In this document: positions 1-11,747 of the stretch, in pieces
Position numbering within the stretch: position 1 is the stretch's first letter
How the letters are laid out: each line of letters starts with the position of its first letter
NCBI RefSeq assembly: GCF_963678635.1
Contig: NC_087071.1
Span: 47,414,889 to 47,478,888, forward strand
Reading direction: 5' to 3'
DNA length: 64,000 nucleotides
Origin: Symsagittifera roscoffensis
Lineage: Eukaryota > Xenacoelomorpha > Acoela > Convolutidae
The notes under the pieces: model-generated
Told to the model about the DNA's origin: nothing
What the model saw: the letters and a program-made list of their open reading frames with translations, nothing else
Databases searched by the model: none
Position numbers and translations under genes: made by a program

Positions 1-139
1 GAAAACTCAAAAACTAACTATTGTGGAGAATTTTGTTTTTCATAAGCTTACGTCGTAACATCAGGCATTTAGCCATAATAATATGTAAAACAACTCTGGA
101 TAACAGTTAAAGTCTGGTTGCTAGTATAACAGTTAAAAT

Positions 140-560
140 CTAAAATCTCAAATTTTTTAATCGCTCAAAATTTTTTGAGGACAACAATTTTCTTTGGCAT
201 TTTTTTTGTTTTCAAATCACTTGATATCTAACCACGTTTTGTTGGCTAAGTGACCGCTCAGAAGTTTCTACAAGTTTGGTTAATGCTAGTGATTGTATTT
301 CTCGTCTGTTTTTCTGAGATTTATAGTTTCGTACTTCCATCTCACTGTCTATTGGTAGCTTGCAAATGTACGCTTTCGTTGTATCGCAAGCGATCGAAGC
401 TCCGCTTCGCCTCTGGGTGTAATTATTCAAACAATCTGTGAACAAATTCGATGTACTGGGTTTGAAATTTAAAGAATATTTTGCATTGTTCAAAAATTAA
501 ATTAGGGTGGCTATGAAAACGAAAAAAAATCATGATAGTTTCGTTGTTTTGATATTTTTT
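140..560. repeat. Interspersed repeat, copy 1 of a diverged ~0.5-kb duplication
   Basis: Blocks here recur in the same order at 2450-3010: a 'TTTTTAATCGCTC' stretch followed by 'GACAACAAT', a 'TGCTAGTGATTGT' block followed by 'TCTGAGAT', 'CCATCTCACTGTCTAT', and 'TTTAGGGTGGCTAT'. The copies are clearly diverged, with small indels, so this is an old dispersed repeat or local duplication. Reading frames inside are short and not shared as protein. No gene is visible in 1-917 apart from this. Confidence 0.6.
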
Positions 561-917
561 ATGAAATTTTTGTTTACCAAAAACAGTTCATCGACTGTAA
601 AGCTCAGAAAGAAGATTCAGGGCTTCGTCCTGACGGAAGCAGTCTGTGGCAAGTTTTTCATTAGACGGTTAGAAGTTTGTTTTGATGTGAAATAACTCAT
701 CGATCTTCCGGGTACTAACTAAATAATTCAAACGAACTCGCCCATCATACATATTCGTGTAAAACCACTTGTTACACCCATAATTGACTATGGTAAAGTA
801 TGTTTTCCTCAAATTGAGTCTTTTAAGGTTCAGAAAAGGTGCAAGGATGGGTATCCAGCAAACCAAGCTAAAAAATACTATTTCTGTATACATTGTCATT
901 TTTGTTTTACATTTCAG

Positions 918-1241
918 GACTTCCAAGGTCTGGACTCTAGTCGACTCAATGTGCAAGTACCAAACGCAGTGAATTCTTATTTGCAACACCAACAGGAGAA
1001 TGGACGACAGTCGCTAAGTGAGCAGCCTTTATTCGAAGCTGAAAAACTGAACTTGATCACGCTCTCTTCACTTGCGAATTTGTCTCTTGAAGTTTTCAAA
1101 GAAGAAAAACCAGAAGTAAAAATGACGAATTGCGAAGATGCCTCCAATTTAGTTGAACAATTGGATTCTATAAATGAACAAATTGAACAATTAACTCTTT
1201 CAGTCGAAACTCAGATGTCAGTTTTGTCTTCGCAGTTATAA
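918..1241 (+). CDS. Terminal coding exon of an unrecognised host gene
   Basis: A good acceptor (pyrimidine-rich run ending TTTCAG at 912-917) precedes an open frame of 107 codons ending in TAA at 1239-1241. The frame is open from the first exon base, with no upstream ATG needed, so the start lies in an exon outside or not recognised. The peptide begins DFQGLDSSRL and ends with a probable coiled coil rich in L, E and Q (LVEQLDSINEQIEQL). It is acidic and lacks a signal peptide or membrane segment. I do not recognise the family. Upstream exons are not visible in 1-900. The exon call rests on the acceptor, codon quality and the helical C-terminus. Confidence 0.5.
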   Translation, partial: DFQGLDSSRLNVQVPNAVNSYLQHQQENGRQSLSEQPLFEAEKLNLITLSSLANLSLEVFKEEKPEVKMTNCEDASNLVEQLDSINEQIEQLTLSVETQMSVLSSQL

Positions 1242-2449
1242 ATTGATTTGTGCTCTAAAAAGTGGGCGTGTAAATATTTGATTGTGTTGTTTTTCGTGAC
1301 TAATGATTAATCTAATTTGAATTTCGGGTAGATTTAACCAACAAACTAAACAATTGCTTAGGGCAGGCGCAGTGTGCTCAATGTTATCTGCTAATCGAGT
1401 TTAAAGCGAACAGTTTTTTGTAAATTTTGGGAATAATTAATGAACTCTTTTAACAAAATATTCGGTTGACATTGATATCGATATTGAAGAAAGTAACGGG
1501 ATTATTTATGCTCGGAGCGAGTTGTTTTCAAGTCAATTTAGGCATTCGGAATCATAGTTTTTAGTACCATTGTGTGATCGTTCAATATTGTAGATCTCAT
1601 TTTAGACGAAAACTACTCAATCTGATATCAAGGGTTTCAGCGAGGCAACAGGGTGTGGGAATCCTCTGTGCTTAAGATGCTACGCCTTAAGATTTGTACA
1701 AAAAATTAGGTCTGGGAAAATTCCAAAATCACAAAAATTTTCATTAATGTTTTAATAGAGCAACAACGGTTTTGGATGAAGCCCAAATTTTTGAAATTAC
1801 CTAATTCATCCCGCTTCCGCGCAAAAATGTCAAAAAATAGCAAACAGTTACCGCCAGCAATAGCTGGGTTTCTAGTGATATAAGCTTTAAAAAAACGTGT
1901 GAACAGTTGAACAAACTTAAACATTACTTTCATGCAAAATGTTTGGTGAACAATTTTTGAACATTTTAATTTTTTAGTTTTACGAGGGTGAGGGAAACTT
2001 AGTTTTTTAAAAACTTAGTTTTGTTGTATATGCTTAAAATCTAACGCGTAATAACAATCAATGCTGAGTGAGGCTATGCATTCAGGCTATTTACCTTTGC
2101 CGGAGCAAGTGCCTTGTAATTGGGAACTAGCCTTTTTTTTCCAGTAAACAACTTTTCGGCTCTTTCTACTCCCCCCAAAAAATATCAAAACTTATTTTTT
2201 AAAAACCATCTAACCTTGTCATAATGCATGTAACTTTGCATAGTGAATAAAGACGGGTCTAAAGACCATTAGGTCTAAAAAAGTTTTCTCAGTCTGTAAA
2301 CTGGTATATTTTTTAATGCATTTTTTTTCTCAGAAATTTTTTCTGCCTCACTGCTTTCGGGTCATATTTTGTAGATATTGAACTTAGTTTGCATTCATTT
2401 AAGAATTAAAAATGAGTATTGTTGTTTTGAACAAATCAGGTTGGTTGGT
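1242..2449. other. Gene-free AT-rich stretch
   Basis: No convincing reading frame, RNA gene or repeat structure was seen. Short open frames such as the one at 1706-1933 on the minus strand have low-complexity composition and no recognisable motif. The 3' UTR of the exon ending at 1241 would lie at the start. Confidence 0.5.
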
Positions 2450-3010
2450 AGTAGAAAAGTTGAAAATTCAAACTTTTTAATCGCTCCAATATTTTCATGA
2501 CAACAATGTCTGTTGGCTTTTTTTCTCGGATCGATTGGCGTCAAACCCCAAGTTGTAGGCCTAGTAAACGCTCGGAAAGTTTTATTAGATCAATGTATGC
2601 TAGTGATTGTGTTTTTCGTTTGCATTTCTGAGATCGTTTCGTATTTTCAAAAAAAAGTTTGATGTTTTTATGACAACAATTTTTTTTGCCAATTTTTGTG
2701 ATCGGATCAATGGATGTCAAACTACATGTTGTTGTCATAGTGAACGCTTGGAAATGTGGCTGTATTTCTCGTCTGTTTATCTCAAGTTTAATTTGTCGTC
2801 TTTCCAAAAAACAATTGTTGCTCAAAGTTTTTTTTTCGTCTAAGTTTTTTCCATCTCACTGTCTATTTGCTAGCTCACAATTCTATGATATAAAGCTTGC
2901 AATAAATAAAAAATTGATAAACTGGGTGTAAAATTATTACGACTTAAGTTCAAAAGATAATTTAGGGTGGCTATAAAAACTTCAAAACAATCATATCTGT
3001 TTCGTTGCTT
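2450..3010. repeat. Interspersed repeat, copy 2
   Basis: This is the second copy of the repeat at 140-560, with the same order of blocks (TTTTTAATCGCTC, GACAACAAT, TGCTAGTGATTGTG, CCATCTCACTGTCTAT, TTTAGGGTGGCTAT). It carries an extra internal partial duplication: the ATGACAACAAT block appears at about 2495 and again at about 2670. Confidence 0.6.
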
Positions 3011-3349
3011 ATGCTTGCGATTAGCGAGCGCTATCAAATCACAATGTAGATTTTTTTTGGGTAAAGAATATGCTGAACAGGAGCACTTAGTATCATGGTT
3101 CATAATGAATTCAAATTTTTGAGAATCTCCTGCACACTTAGTTTTGAGGTAAAGAAGACGCCTGGGACAGCGAAGGTACCAGGTTCGATTCGAATCTGAA
3201 TAGGACTTCTTTTTTTCCAATGGGAAACTCTCCATTTCCAAAAATTGTCGACTTATGATTCGTCTGCTTATGTTTTGTCGGCTTAGTTACCACATCTTGT
3301 TAACAGTCTTTGAAAAAAGCTCTGGGGGAATATTCGATCTATATTTTTG

Positions 3350-4260
3350 GATTTGTTTCTCGAAAGCCGACCTGCCAAATCTAAGATTTTGAGTTTAATG
3401 GGTAGAATTGGTTTGCTAGAATTTCTTCTACATGAGCGGCTTGATCCAAATTTTTTTACGAAGAGTTTTGGTCCTCGGATAGTTTCGATTTTTGGCCGTT
3501 TTTTGTAGGGTTTTTGCTTTTCTCGAGAACTACGCTCTCAAATCTGAGATTTTTATTTGAATGGAATTAATGGGTTCTGGAAAGTTTCCCTGCCTAAGCG
3601 GCATTGACCAAATTTGGATACTCAAAAAGCTTCGATTCTTGGAAAAAACAAATTTTTGATTTGTTGACCGTTCTTCGGAAACCTTTCTTGATAACTATCC
3701 TGCCAATTCTGACATCAAGCGTTTAATCGGAGCAGCAGGTTGTTGAAAGCCAACCCGAATAAGTGGTCACTCCCAGTTTGTTTCAAAAAAGTAATGGCCA
3801 CCAAAAATGTCAAAGCCTTAAAGTTGGTGTCTTTTTGGAAACTTCTCTCGAAAACTAGCCAGCCAATTTTTAGATTAAGTGTTGCCAGCCAATTTTTAGG
3901 TTAAGTGTTGCCAGCCAATTCTTAGGTTAAGTGTTCAATCGAGAAACTCTGTTTTGCGAATAATTTCTGCTTGAGCAGCCACTTGCTACTTTTTTTTCAA
4001 AAAATGATGATTTTTAGAAAGTCACGTTTTTAATTTTTTGACCGTGTTTTAGAAAAATTTTTAAATACGACCTTGTCTTAGATGAAGGGTTCACTCGAAA
4101 GAACCCATCTCGAAAATTTTTTCTGCAAAAGTGGCCAGTGTTATTTTTTATCAAACAAGTAAATTTTTGGGCAAAGCACTATTTTTGTAATTTTGAAATT
4201 ACTTAACTCATTCCGCATCAGTATAACAAATTCAAAAAACATCAATTGGGTAATTCCAGT
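3350..4260. repeat. Degenerate tandem array, ~170-180-bp unit, with a short internal minisatellite
   Basis: Successive blocks share a CTCGAAAACT..CCTGCCAA-TCT-AGAT----GTTTAAT core followed by an 'AGCGGC..TGA.CCAAA' block and a 'GATTTTTG.CCGTT' block, at about 3360, 3525, 3690, 3850 and 4060. Inside, 'TGCCAGCCAATT' followed by '..AGGTTAAGTGT' repeats three times at about 3870-3935. Units are strongly diverged, so the array is old. No coding frame crosses it. Confidence 0.55.
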
Positions 4261-5858
4261 TTTGGCTGGGCTCTCAATTTTCATTTATTGAAACACAAAA
4301 GATGTTGTTATTTTGACAGGAAAACCTTTTTTTTTGTAAAAAAAAGTTATGATGGCTGCATTTGCAGGAAAGTTTCTCGTCACTGGTGTTTTTGCTTGAA
4401 CCCTTTATCTCAGATTTGATAAGGTAGTTTTTAACAAAAGTCAAGATTCTAAAAAATGTTCAATAAATGAAAAACGTGACTTCAAAAACCATTTTTTTTT
4501 TCCTGCGCAGAGTAATTCGTGACCGCTGAAGCATTTTTGAATACTTGCAATAAACAGCTGATTTCAGGTTCCAAATTAACCCTAAAATACGGTTGTCTAC
4601 TTTCCTTAGTTTTACTACTTTCCTATGTACAAAAAATTGTACATAATTTATAAATAAATTGGAATGACAGAGTTTATGAATGAGGTCATTATGCGGAATT
4701 TTGTCTAGTGACAATACTTGTTGCTCTTTTGATATTGATATTGGAGAAATTCACAGAATAGTTCTACTCGAAGCGTTTTCTATCGTGGTCGATTTTGAAA
4801 AAATAGTTTTTGGTAAAACCTGGGAAAAGACGTTCAAAAAAACTGCAAGGGTCCTGAATTTTGTGCGTATTGTAGGTATATGTCACTCAGAGTAGCTAAT
4901 AGTTAAAACAGCGTGATCAATTAAAGTGCAAGAAAAATAAGAAAAACGTCACAACGGCTTTTCTTTTTTTACTTTATTGCTGTATGGTAATAATAAAATA
5001 GGTGGCTGGTTCAAGTGAAATAGCTATTTAACTCTTCTTTATACTGCAACAGTATTTAAAATTAGTTTGAAAGCCAACATTGTTTTACAAAAAAAAATCG
5101 TAAAGATTGAGTTTCGAGTAACACTCTCTAGCAAAATAATGTGTTTACAAAACTTATTTTAGTAGCATGAGACCTCACTTCTGATTTTCCTGGAACTAGT
5201 TGTCACCATTTAATCTAGTTCTAAAAAGATGTTTTTCAATAAAAGGGCCAGTTTAAATCAATTTGAATGTTATTTGAAGTGATGCGAACTGCTTCTGTAA
5301 TTGTACTGCAAACGCTAAGCTTTTGAAACTGTACCAGTCCAATATCTAATTCATTGCATCCATAAAATGTTCAAAAATTTGAAACTTTTCTCATACTACT
5401 TTTTTGGATTACTCAGACGATAACGTTTTGTGCTGCTCCAACAATAAGCAAAAGTTTTTTTTAGCTGCAAAGAGCGCTCAAAATGATCTGAAACGGCTCA
5501 AAGAGACTTTACTGATCCGCCAATAAACTAGCAGCGCAGACTTATTACATAACATTGGTTCTTTTTGATTTACTTTCTGTTGGTATGATTTGTGAACATA
5601 AAAAGAGGCTAAAGTTAAGATATACTTTAAAGTTAACTGCTAAAAAATAACCAGCAATAATCAGAATCATGAGCCAGTGTTCATTTGATTTTAGTCCGCA
5701 TAATTCATTTGATTGGCATAGCCTTTAATTTTGTGAACGTGCGCATGAAGAATCTGACGACTACAAAACGATAAATGCTGAAAAATAACGACAAAATAGG
5801 TTTTGATTGAGCTAGAATTCAGAAGTACGTTTCATCATAGTGCTGTTGTGCAACGGAG
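4261..5858. other. Gene-free stretch upstream of the lipase-GTPase gene
   Basis: I see no supported gene. Two opposed short open frames (minus 4460-4714, plus 4680-4895) overlap and lack motifs. The last few hundred bases should contain the promoter of the gene starting at 5859, but I cannot point to a specific element. Confidence 0.4.
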
Positions 5859-7233
5859 ATGCAGCGAATGAAAAGTAGTTCACATCGGAAACATCGATTT
5901 GAAAGCGAAGTCCCTACTCGACTGAGACCTTCCACCAACAGTCTATTGTTTTCTCCGGAAGATTCCAGCGAAGATAGTCTCTATTCATCAATTGAAGAAA
6001 TTCTTTTTGGTATATATTCATGGGCATCATCTGAAAGGGAACCATGGTTCAGTACACCAGATGTTGACCAATATTCTCTCCAAAACTGTTTGGTTCTGTC
6101 ACAAGCCGCCTATGAGGCTGATCCAAAGTCTTTTCTTGAAGACGCATCTAAATGTCCATCACACGACTTCAAATCTATTCTTGTAAGTAAACACCTTGCA
6201 TGTCAGTTTTTATTGGCAGAAGTTAACGACGATCGGGCAATTTACATTGCGTTCCGGGGAACTTCAAATTGGGATGATATTTTAACAGATCTAGACATAA
6301 AACTTGAAACAGCTGACAACTACCCATGGTTTGGTTCTTGCCATCGGGGTTTCCTCAAAAGGGCTGAATTGGTGCCTTTGATAAAACTTATCAACAGTGA
6401 GCTAGTTGGCGAGAAAGAACTAGTCTTTTGCGGCCACTCAATGGGGGGGGGCTGTTTCTTCCATCGCAGCTCTGCACACAGCGGCTACAGAGAAAGGGCA
6501 AAATCCATTATTTATTCGAAGCATTCGAAACCTGACTTTCGGTTCGCCTTTGTTTGGAAACAAACAACTGGACAATTGGATTACTTCCCAGCGACTGTTT
6601 GTTACAATGCAGCATTTTGTTTACAGCTGTGACCCAGTTCCAAGTTCCAAGGTTGAAAAAAATGCTATTGGAAAATTGTTAGCTGAAACTTTGAAGCCAC
6701 TTATCTCCTTCATTTTAAAAATTGGCTCAGTGGGGTTTCCTTCAAATCGAATACTTTCACTCAAGCAAAGTTTTGAAGAATTCGAAAGAATCCTCAAGGA
6801 TGAAAAAATACCCCCTGACCAGCTGTACTCCCCTATAGGAGAATTCTATGTTTTGGACGAGCGATCTGGAAAAAAAGGTCATCTTGTCAGCGTATCACTT
6901 TGTGAAGAACCAATTGCTGAAATACTCGACATCTTCAAATTTGAAAATGATCCTTGGCTAGATTTATCAGATCAGCATAGTATTTCAAATTACTTGAAAT
7001 TGTTCAGAAAAGCATCAAAAATTAAAACTTCCTTCTCATTTTCACCTGCCCTAACCGAAATAAAAATGTTTCAGCCGAAAGTTGAAAGTGGCAAATTGAC
7101 TTTAAACCAAAATAAACAAACAGGAATAGAAAGCGCTGAGCTTGAGCTAATTGGAGAAAATATTCACGAAATATGCTTAACAAAAAGTCGCTTTGATTTC
7201 GGCATTTCATATTCGGAGACAAAAAAGCTTTAA
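5859..7233 (+). CDS. Lipase class 3 domain: N-terminal half of a lipase-GTPase protein, frameshifted
   Basis: The frame starts at ATG 5859. The alpha/beta-hydrolase lipase (class 3) motifs are visible: AFRGTSNWDDILTDLD, the CHRGF block, the nucleophile elbow GHSMGG at about residue 195, and a YSCDPVP block where the acid of the triad normally sits. A histidine in KKGHLVSVS could complete the triad. The first frame runs 5859-6632 and the second 6451-7233; they join at a run of nine Gs (6443-6451) directly after the elbow, and eight Gs would keep the frame. No signal peptide is seen, so it is probably intracellular. The family hydrolyses acyl esters of glycerolipids; the actual substrate is unknown. 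A second break at A6 (7221-7226) links it to the following half. Confidence 0.75.
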
Positions 7234-8783
7234 AACGTTCTGTGCCATGTAACGAAAACAACTGCAAAAAAGATCGAATCCGAATAAAACAACCCTTAGA
7301 TGGTCAAAATTCAGTAATAACTTACGATGGTTGCAAAATAGTCATTGAAACTGTTTTTGGCAGCTGCGAGTTTTTCTTGCCGAAAGAATCTATTCATAAA
7401 TCATTGACTACAAATGTTCAATTTGGAAAAACAGACAAAACAAGTCTGATGCTAAAAGTAGCCATTCAGAGGGCAAAAACGTTTGCTGAATTTAAAAGAA
7501 ACAAAATTCAAGAGGAAAAGTTGTTCCAGTTAGTCCTTGAGCTTGCAACTAGTTGTTTGCCGATGACAAAACTTAGTGCACGGAGACGGGATCTGTTGGA
7601 AGCTGAAGATGAAAAAATGGGCGATGTTAGTTTTTTTGAACCTATCGAAAAAGTACTCAAAGAACCAATAAAATTGTGTGTCGAAAAAAGTCAAAAACAA
7701 AAGTGGGCTCTTCGAGGTTTGGCCTTGATACCATCGGCGGCTTTGTGCGCTGCTGTAAGTATGGCTAAAGAAAATCAGTTGCTCAATGTTGAATTGCCGA
7801 TTGATTGCCTAACTTATGCTCTGTCAGCAGCTGTTGGGATTTCTGCTTACACATTGATGGATCTCCTGGTCTCGGAAGAAGTCGCTGACAAAGATTATTA
7901 CATTGCACTACGTTTTATAGCAGAAAAGATGCAATCCTGCGGCGAAAATCTGACTAATGATGAAATTGACAATCTTCTCCTGGACAATACTATTTACAGT
8001 GTCGAAAAAGCTATTTGCATCATGTCTAAAAGCACGTCAGTTAGAGAAAGCATCTCGGAGAAATCCCACGACGACTTGAAGAAACGAATTGGACTGATAG
8101 AGAAAACACGTGCAATTCGGGGTTTGTTGTCTTCACAAGGTATCATCGGCCTGGTTGGTCCCCAAAACAGCGGGAAAACTCTGTTCACGAACTTCATTTC
8201 CAGATCGACATACCCAGTTGGAAAACTAACTCACACAGAAACAGTTCAGATGAAGAGCATTAGCCATCATATAGCAGTGGTCGATTTCCCAGCAACGAAT
8301 AGTTTGAAGAAGGAATGCGCGCAAGCGTTTAACAAATGCGGCTCAGTAAGCAGTGTTATTGTCCTGATTGTTGAATCGACGGGTGATGCAAATGAAACCC
8401 TAGCCGGTGAGATTGCGAAAGTCTACAACATACCTAAGTATTCAAAGACTTTGATTTGTATCAATAAAAGCTGGTTTGATCTGGATTCGGTGGACGACGA
8501 CTTAAAAGACAAACCCGACCCTGCTGAATTTTTGAAGGAAGAATATTTTGATAAATTGAACAAGCACTTCGAAATACCAAACAGCCGATAACTATCAACA
8601 AGGAAGACATTTTCTTCACTGATTGGAAACGTAATGGTAATTTGACAATTCCAGGAACGCAACACAACTTCAGAATTTTTGGCTGCGAGGAAATCAAAGA
8701 GCAAATTTTTAAACGTTTGGATCAACTTGGGATCAAAAAAAATTGACGATGACGCTGAAGAAATCATCAAAAAAGTCAAGTAA
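7215..8783 (+). CDS. P-loop GTPase domain: C-terminal half of the lipase-GTPase protein, frameshifted
   Basis: The open frame 7215-8591 continues the lipase ORF after one base shift. It encodes a linker, two hydrophobic segments (ALRGLALIPSAALCAAVS and CLTYALSAAVGISAYTLM) that could insert in membrane, a helical stretch, then a GTPase: G1 GPQNSGKT, a G3-like VVDFP and a G4-like CINKSW, where canonical G4 is NKxD. At 8573-8582 the frame shifts, continues to 8746, then shifts again in A8 (8735-8742) and ends at TAA 8781. The total is about 975 codons. The arrangement, with lipase first, a paired membrane segment, and GTPase last, suggests regulated lipid hydrolysis at a membrane; that is inference. 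It is either a young pseudogene or carries assembly errors, since three of four shifts lie in homopolymers. Confidence 0.65.
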
Positions 8784-8863
8784 AAAAAATTTAAGAGATT
8801 AAGATAACAAACACCCCCCCCCTCTCTCTCTCTCCAGCCCAATCCCCGCCCACCTACACAAAG

Positions 8864-9008
8864 GGGAATTACAGAGGAACTAGATAAACTGGTTTGTGAA
8901 TTAGAAACTTTATCAAATCGGAATCCTGTTTTTTTATTTGATACGCTTAGCAATTCTTCTCAAAATGAAACAAAGGAGTGGCTGTTAGCTTCTCGAAGGA
9001 GGGTTTGA
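8864..9008 (+). CDS. Possible last exon of the lipase-GTPase gene
   Basis: After the TAA at 8781 and a C/CT-rich run (8812-8835, pyrimidine tract), an AG at 8862-8863 is followed by a 48-codon open frame (GITEELDKLVCELETL...) ending TGA 9006-9008. The peptide has normal amino-acid complexity and a helical character matching the preceding DDDAEEIIKKVK tail. The donor would be a GT at about 8775, but the phase does not join cleanly, so this may be a separate remnant. Confidence 0.3.
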
Positions 9009-9929
9009 TGTTATCTTGGTCTAAATTTCTGTCGATGCTCGCTTTACATACTTTTATTTCTTATTCCGACATATGACTATGCGCGTGGTTTTCATGCACA
9101 GGGCAAACTTGATCATCGAGTTCAAAAACGGATTTAGTGGGGAGGCTTTTTCTACTATATGTAATAAATTTGAGAAGGAATGGCACCAAAAAAGCAATTG
9201 CTGGGCCAAAACACTTCAGAAAGTTCTCAATAAAAGCATTTCACGCATGGTTCCCAAAACATTGCCAGTGGAGCAGAAAGTTTGGGCTAAAAAGGGTATT
9301 GGGGATCTCGAAATATTTGTAGTTGTGATATCTGGGACTTTCCTGATACGAGCAGTGTTATAACAACTGATGAACTCTTCTATTGATTAATTCATGTACA
9401 TAGACTTGTTTTGTTTTACTCATATATATACAATTGCCCACTGACTAACGTAAGATCATTTGCTGCTTCAAAATATTCATCTTGTTTTAGTTAATCATTT
9501 GAAGGCGCTTTTTTGTAACGTTTTTGTGTTCTGCTTAAAACTATTAATATCTCCAGAGGAGTTGAAAGGGCATTTTGCATTTGTTCAAGCATTTTGTAGT
9601 TATAAGTTTCATTTGGATATACTTGAACTATCTTTGAATGGACTGTATTGGCAACTAATCGATAAAATTTGATATGAATTATTAAACTAACCTCTCAGTT
9701 TGTAATATGCAATTCCAGAAAACTAAAGTGGTAATAATTATTCTAAAAGTTGTATAAAAAAAATTCCCTTTAATTTTGCTTTTGTGAACCTTATTGATAA
9801 GTGGTGAGAATTGTTACTAGAAACGGAAAGTGGGGAAGTTGTTAAAGAGATCCGAAAGGTCTCTCATTGGGTGGTAATTTAATGACAAAACTGAGATGAG
9901 ACTGTAGGTCTCTCATAGAAGAGGTTTCT
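9009..9929. other. Gene-poor stretch
   Basis: An open frame on the plus strand (9073-9363, 96 codons) has reasonable complexity but no recognisable motif, start context or neighbour relation. The rest is AT-rich with nothing supported. Confidence 0.35.
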
Positions 9930-10040
9930 GATTGAGTACACCGTCTGTCTGTTTGTCGAATGTTTCGTCAGACAGGCTCTTGCAACTATTTGGTGTAAGA
10001 CTGATCCTAATGCTACTCTTATTTTTTTGGTCTCCACTGA
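9930..10040 (-). mobile_element. LTR fragment related to the element A/B/C family
   Basis: GAGTACACCGTCTG, then CTTGCAACT and AAGACTGATCCTAAT followed by CTACTCTTAT, match in order the LTR blocks GGGTACACCGTCTG, GTGCAACT, and the TAATACCGATCCTAAT..TACTCTTAT tract of the 410-bp LTRs. The similarity is partial and diverged, so it is an old insertion or a sister family. Orientation corresponds to element A (minus strand). Confidence 0.45.
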
Positions 10041-10188
10041 TTTATAGGAATTCTGGAAAAGCGATATCGCATCGTTATTTTCTTCTTTGTCTCAAGTGCT
10101 TCTTCATTCAGAACGATCGACACCGTTTTTGGTAGTTTCTCGAAGTTTAATTGGACTGGCTGTATATCATCAGTCTAGTTGCAGATTG

Positions 10189-10875
10189 CTACCTCTTTGT
10201 CGCCAATAGACCATGACACACTTTGAGCTCCTGAGCATTGATGACCACATTGGAGTGAATCACGCCATTGCCGACAACGATCAATATGAACACCTCCTGG
10301 AAACTTCCAAATTCGATCTTCGCCCTGATGTACCGTAGTGACTCGATTTTTCGATCTTTACCTTTGAAGGTTACTTTCAACTTTCCATTGAACCTCCGGA
10401 CAGCGGCAACGTACCCGAGGAGCTCGAGCAGACCGTCATATATCAGATTGCAACCTGTCGCATTGTCAATCTCCATATTCGCTAACTCGTCGCAGAATCT
10501 ATCACAAACAAAAGCTCGTCTTTTGTCAGCCATTCTGGTCCGGGTGCACCAAATTCTTAGTGCCGGGGGACCGTAGGAGTGGGCCATACTCTTCAACATC
10601 CTGCTTTCGTCCAGGGTAGGGCCGATCTGTTCCAGCAAGGGCACCGAACTACCGCCTGCATGAATACAGCGCCGTTGATAATCCATCCTGATTTCTGATT
10701 TTCTCTTGAGCGTGCTGAAACTGATCAACATGGTTCTGAACAAGTTCTCGACAACGATAACGGCTATTTCCTCGGTTAGTGATCCTATATCCAACATAAT
10801 GAACGTCCAGCCATGAATCATAGCACCGTTTTGTCGTGGGCCCCAGTAGTTCTTCAGTTCTTTTGTCGGGTGCAA
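10189..10875 (-). pseudogene. Decayed retroelement ORF with a retropepsin-like segment
   Basis: A 228-codon minus-strand frame. Its C-terminal third (ANMEIDNATGCNLI, then LLGYVAAVRRFNGKLKVTF, then VVINAQEL) has the layout of a retroviral-type aspartic protease: a hydrophobic strand, a D-x-A box, and a later hydrophobic-G/N box. The active-site triplet reads D-N-A rather than D-T/S-G, so activity is doubtful. Related sequence continues upstream on the same strand to about 11,000 with stops. No reverse transcriptase follows. Most likely a gag-protease remnant; family unassigned. Confidence 0.35.
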
Positions 10876-11275
10876 TACTCTAAACTCGACCTAGTGGATC
10901 CAATTCGAACAACCCACACTTCCTAGTTTGGTTCCAAGCAGAAACACATCGTCAATTCTGGCTTTGAAGACCACTCCATTTGCTGCTAGGTTGCCCCGAT
11001 CCATTTTCTGCATCGTGGTTCAGTCGACTCCTCCTCCAACACTCGTCGTTGCTGAATCCGAAGATCGTTATTCGCTCGATAAAGAGAGCCCATCCAGGAG
11101 CGCCACTATAGTAATTTCACTTTGTAAAAATGGTGTTCCACAACGCCGAAAGGGTTATGTTAATTGTCAGACTAAATCGGCCGTTCAAGGGGTTACGCAA
11201 CTTCCCTCTTCTGTTTGTGTTCTCATTTGCTCTCTTCTGGCCTTTCTAGCTAGTTCAGCAAATCGTGAGCTCTAA

Positions 11276-11747
11276 ACAAAAAGTAAATTTTAGTGCCCTT
11301 AATGAGCTAACTACTATTAACTACTTGTATTAGAAGCCCGCGTCTCGTTTCGTTCAATCGCTTTGCCAACTCACTCTACGGTCTTCACTTCAGTCGATTC
11401 CAAAATCGCCAACGATTGCCAACTCGACTGCGCAACTCGTTCACGCAACTAATTCAACCCGGTACTAAATTCGGATTTAATCAACTAAACGAACTAACTA
11501 ACATTTTTTAAATGCTGAACTATTTCAATTGTTACTACCCGGAATCTATCTTTACTAACACGCTAAATTACTCGCTGACTTACAAAGTCACTCGGATGGG
11601 CATTTCAATTCGAGCCTCCGCAGATGCTGGCCTCTAGCTACGAGAACCAACTGCTCTACTCAGTAGCGATAATCGTTTTCTAACTAGCAATGAAAACCCA
11701 ACTAGTCTCACTCGTAGTTTTTATTTTTCACTCTAATTAACTGATAA
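11276..11747. other. CT/CA-rich stretch without genes
   Basis: Composition changes to C/T/A-rich with frequent ACTC and CAACT words. No reading frame or repeat was identified apart from the start of the tandem duplication at 11748. Confidence 0.4.
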
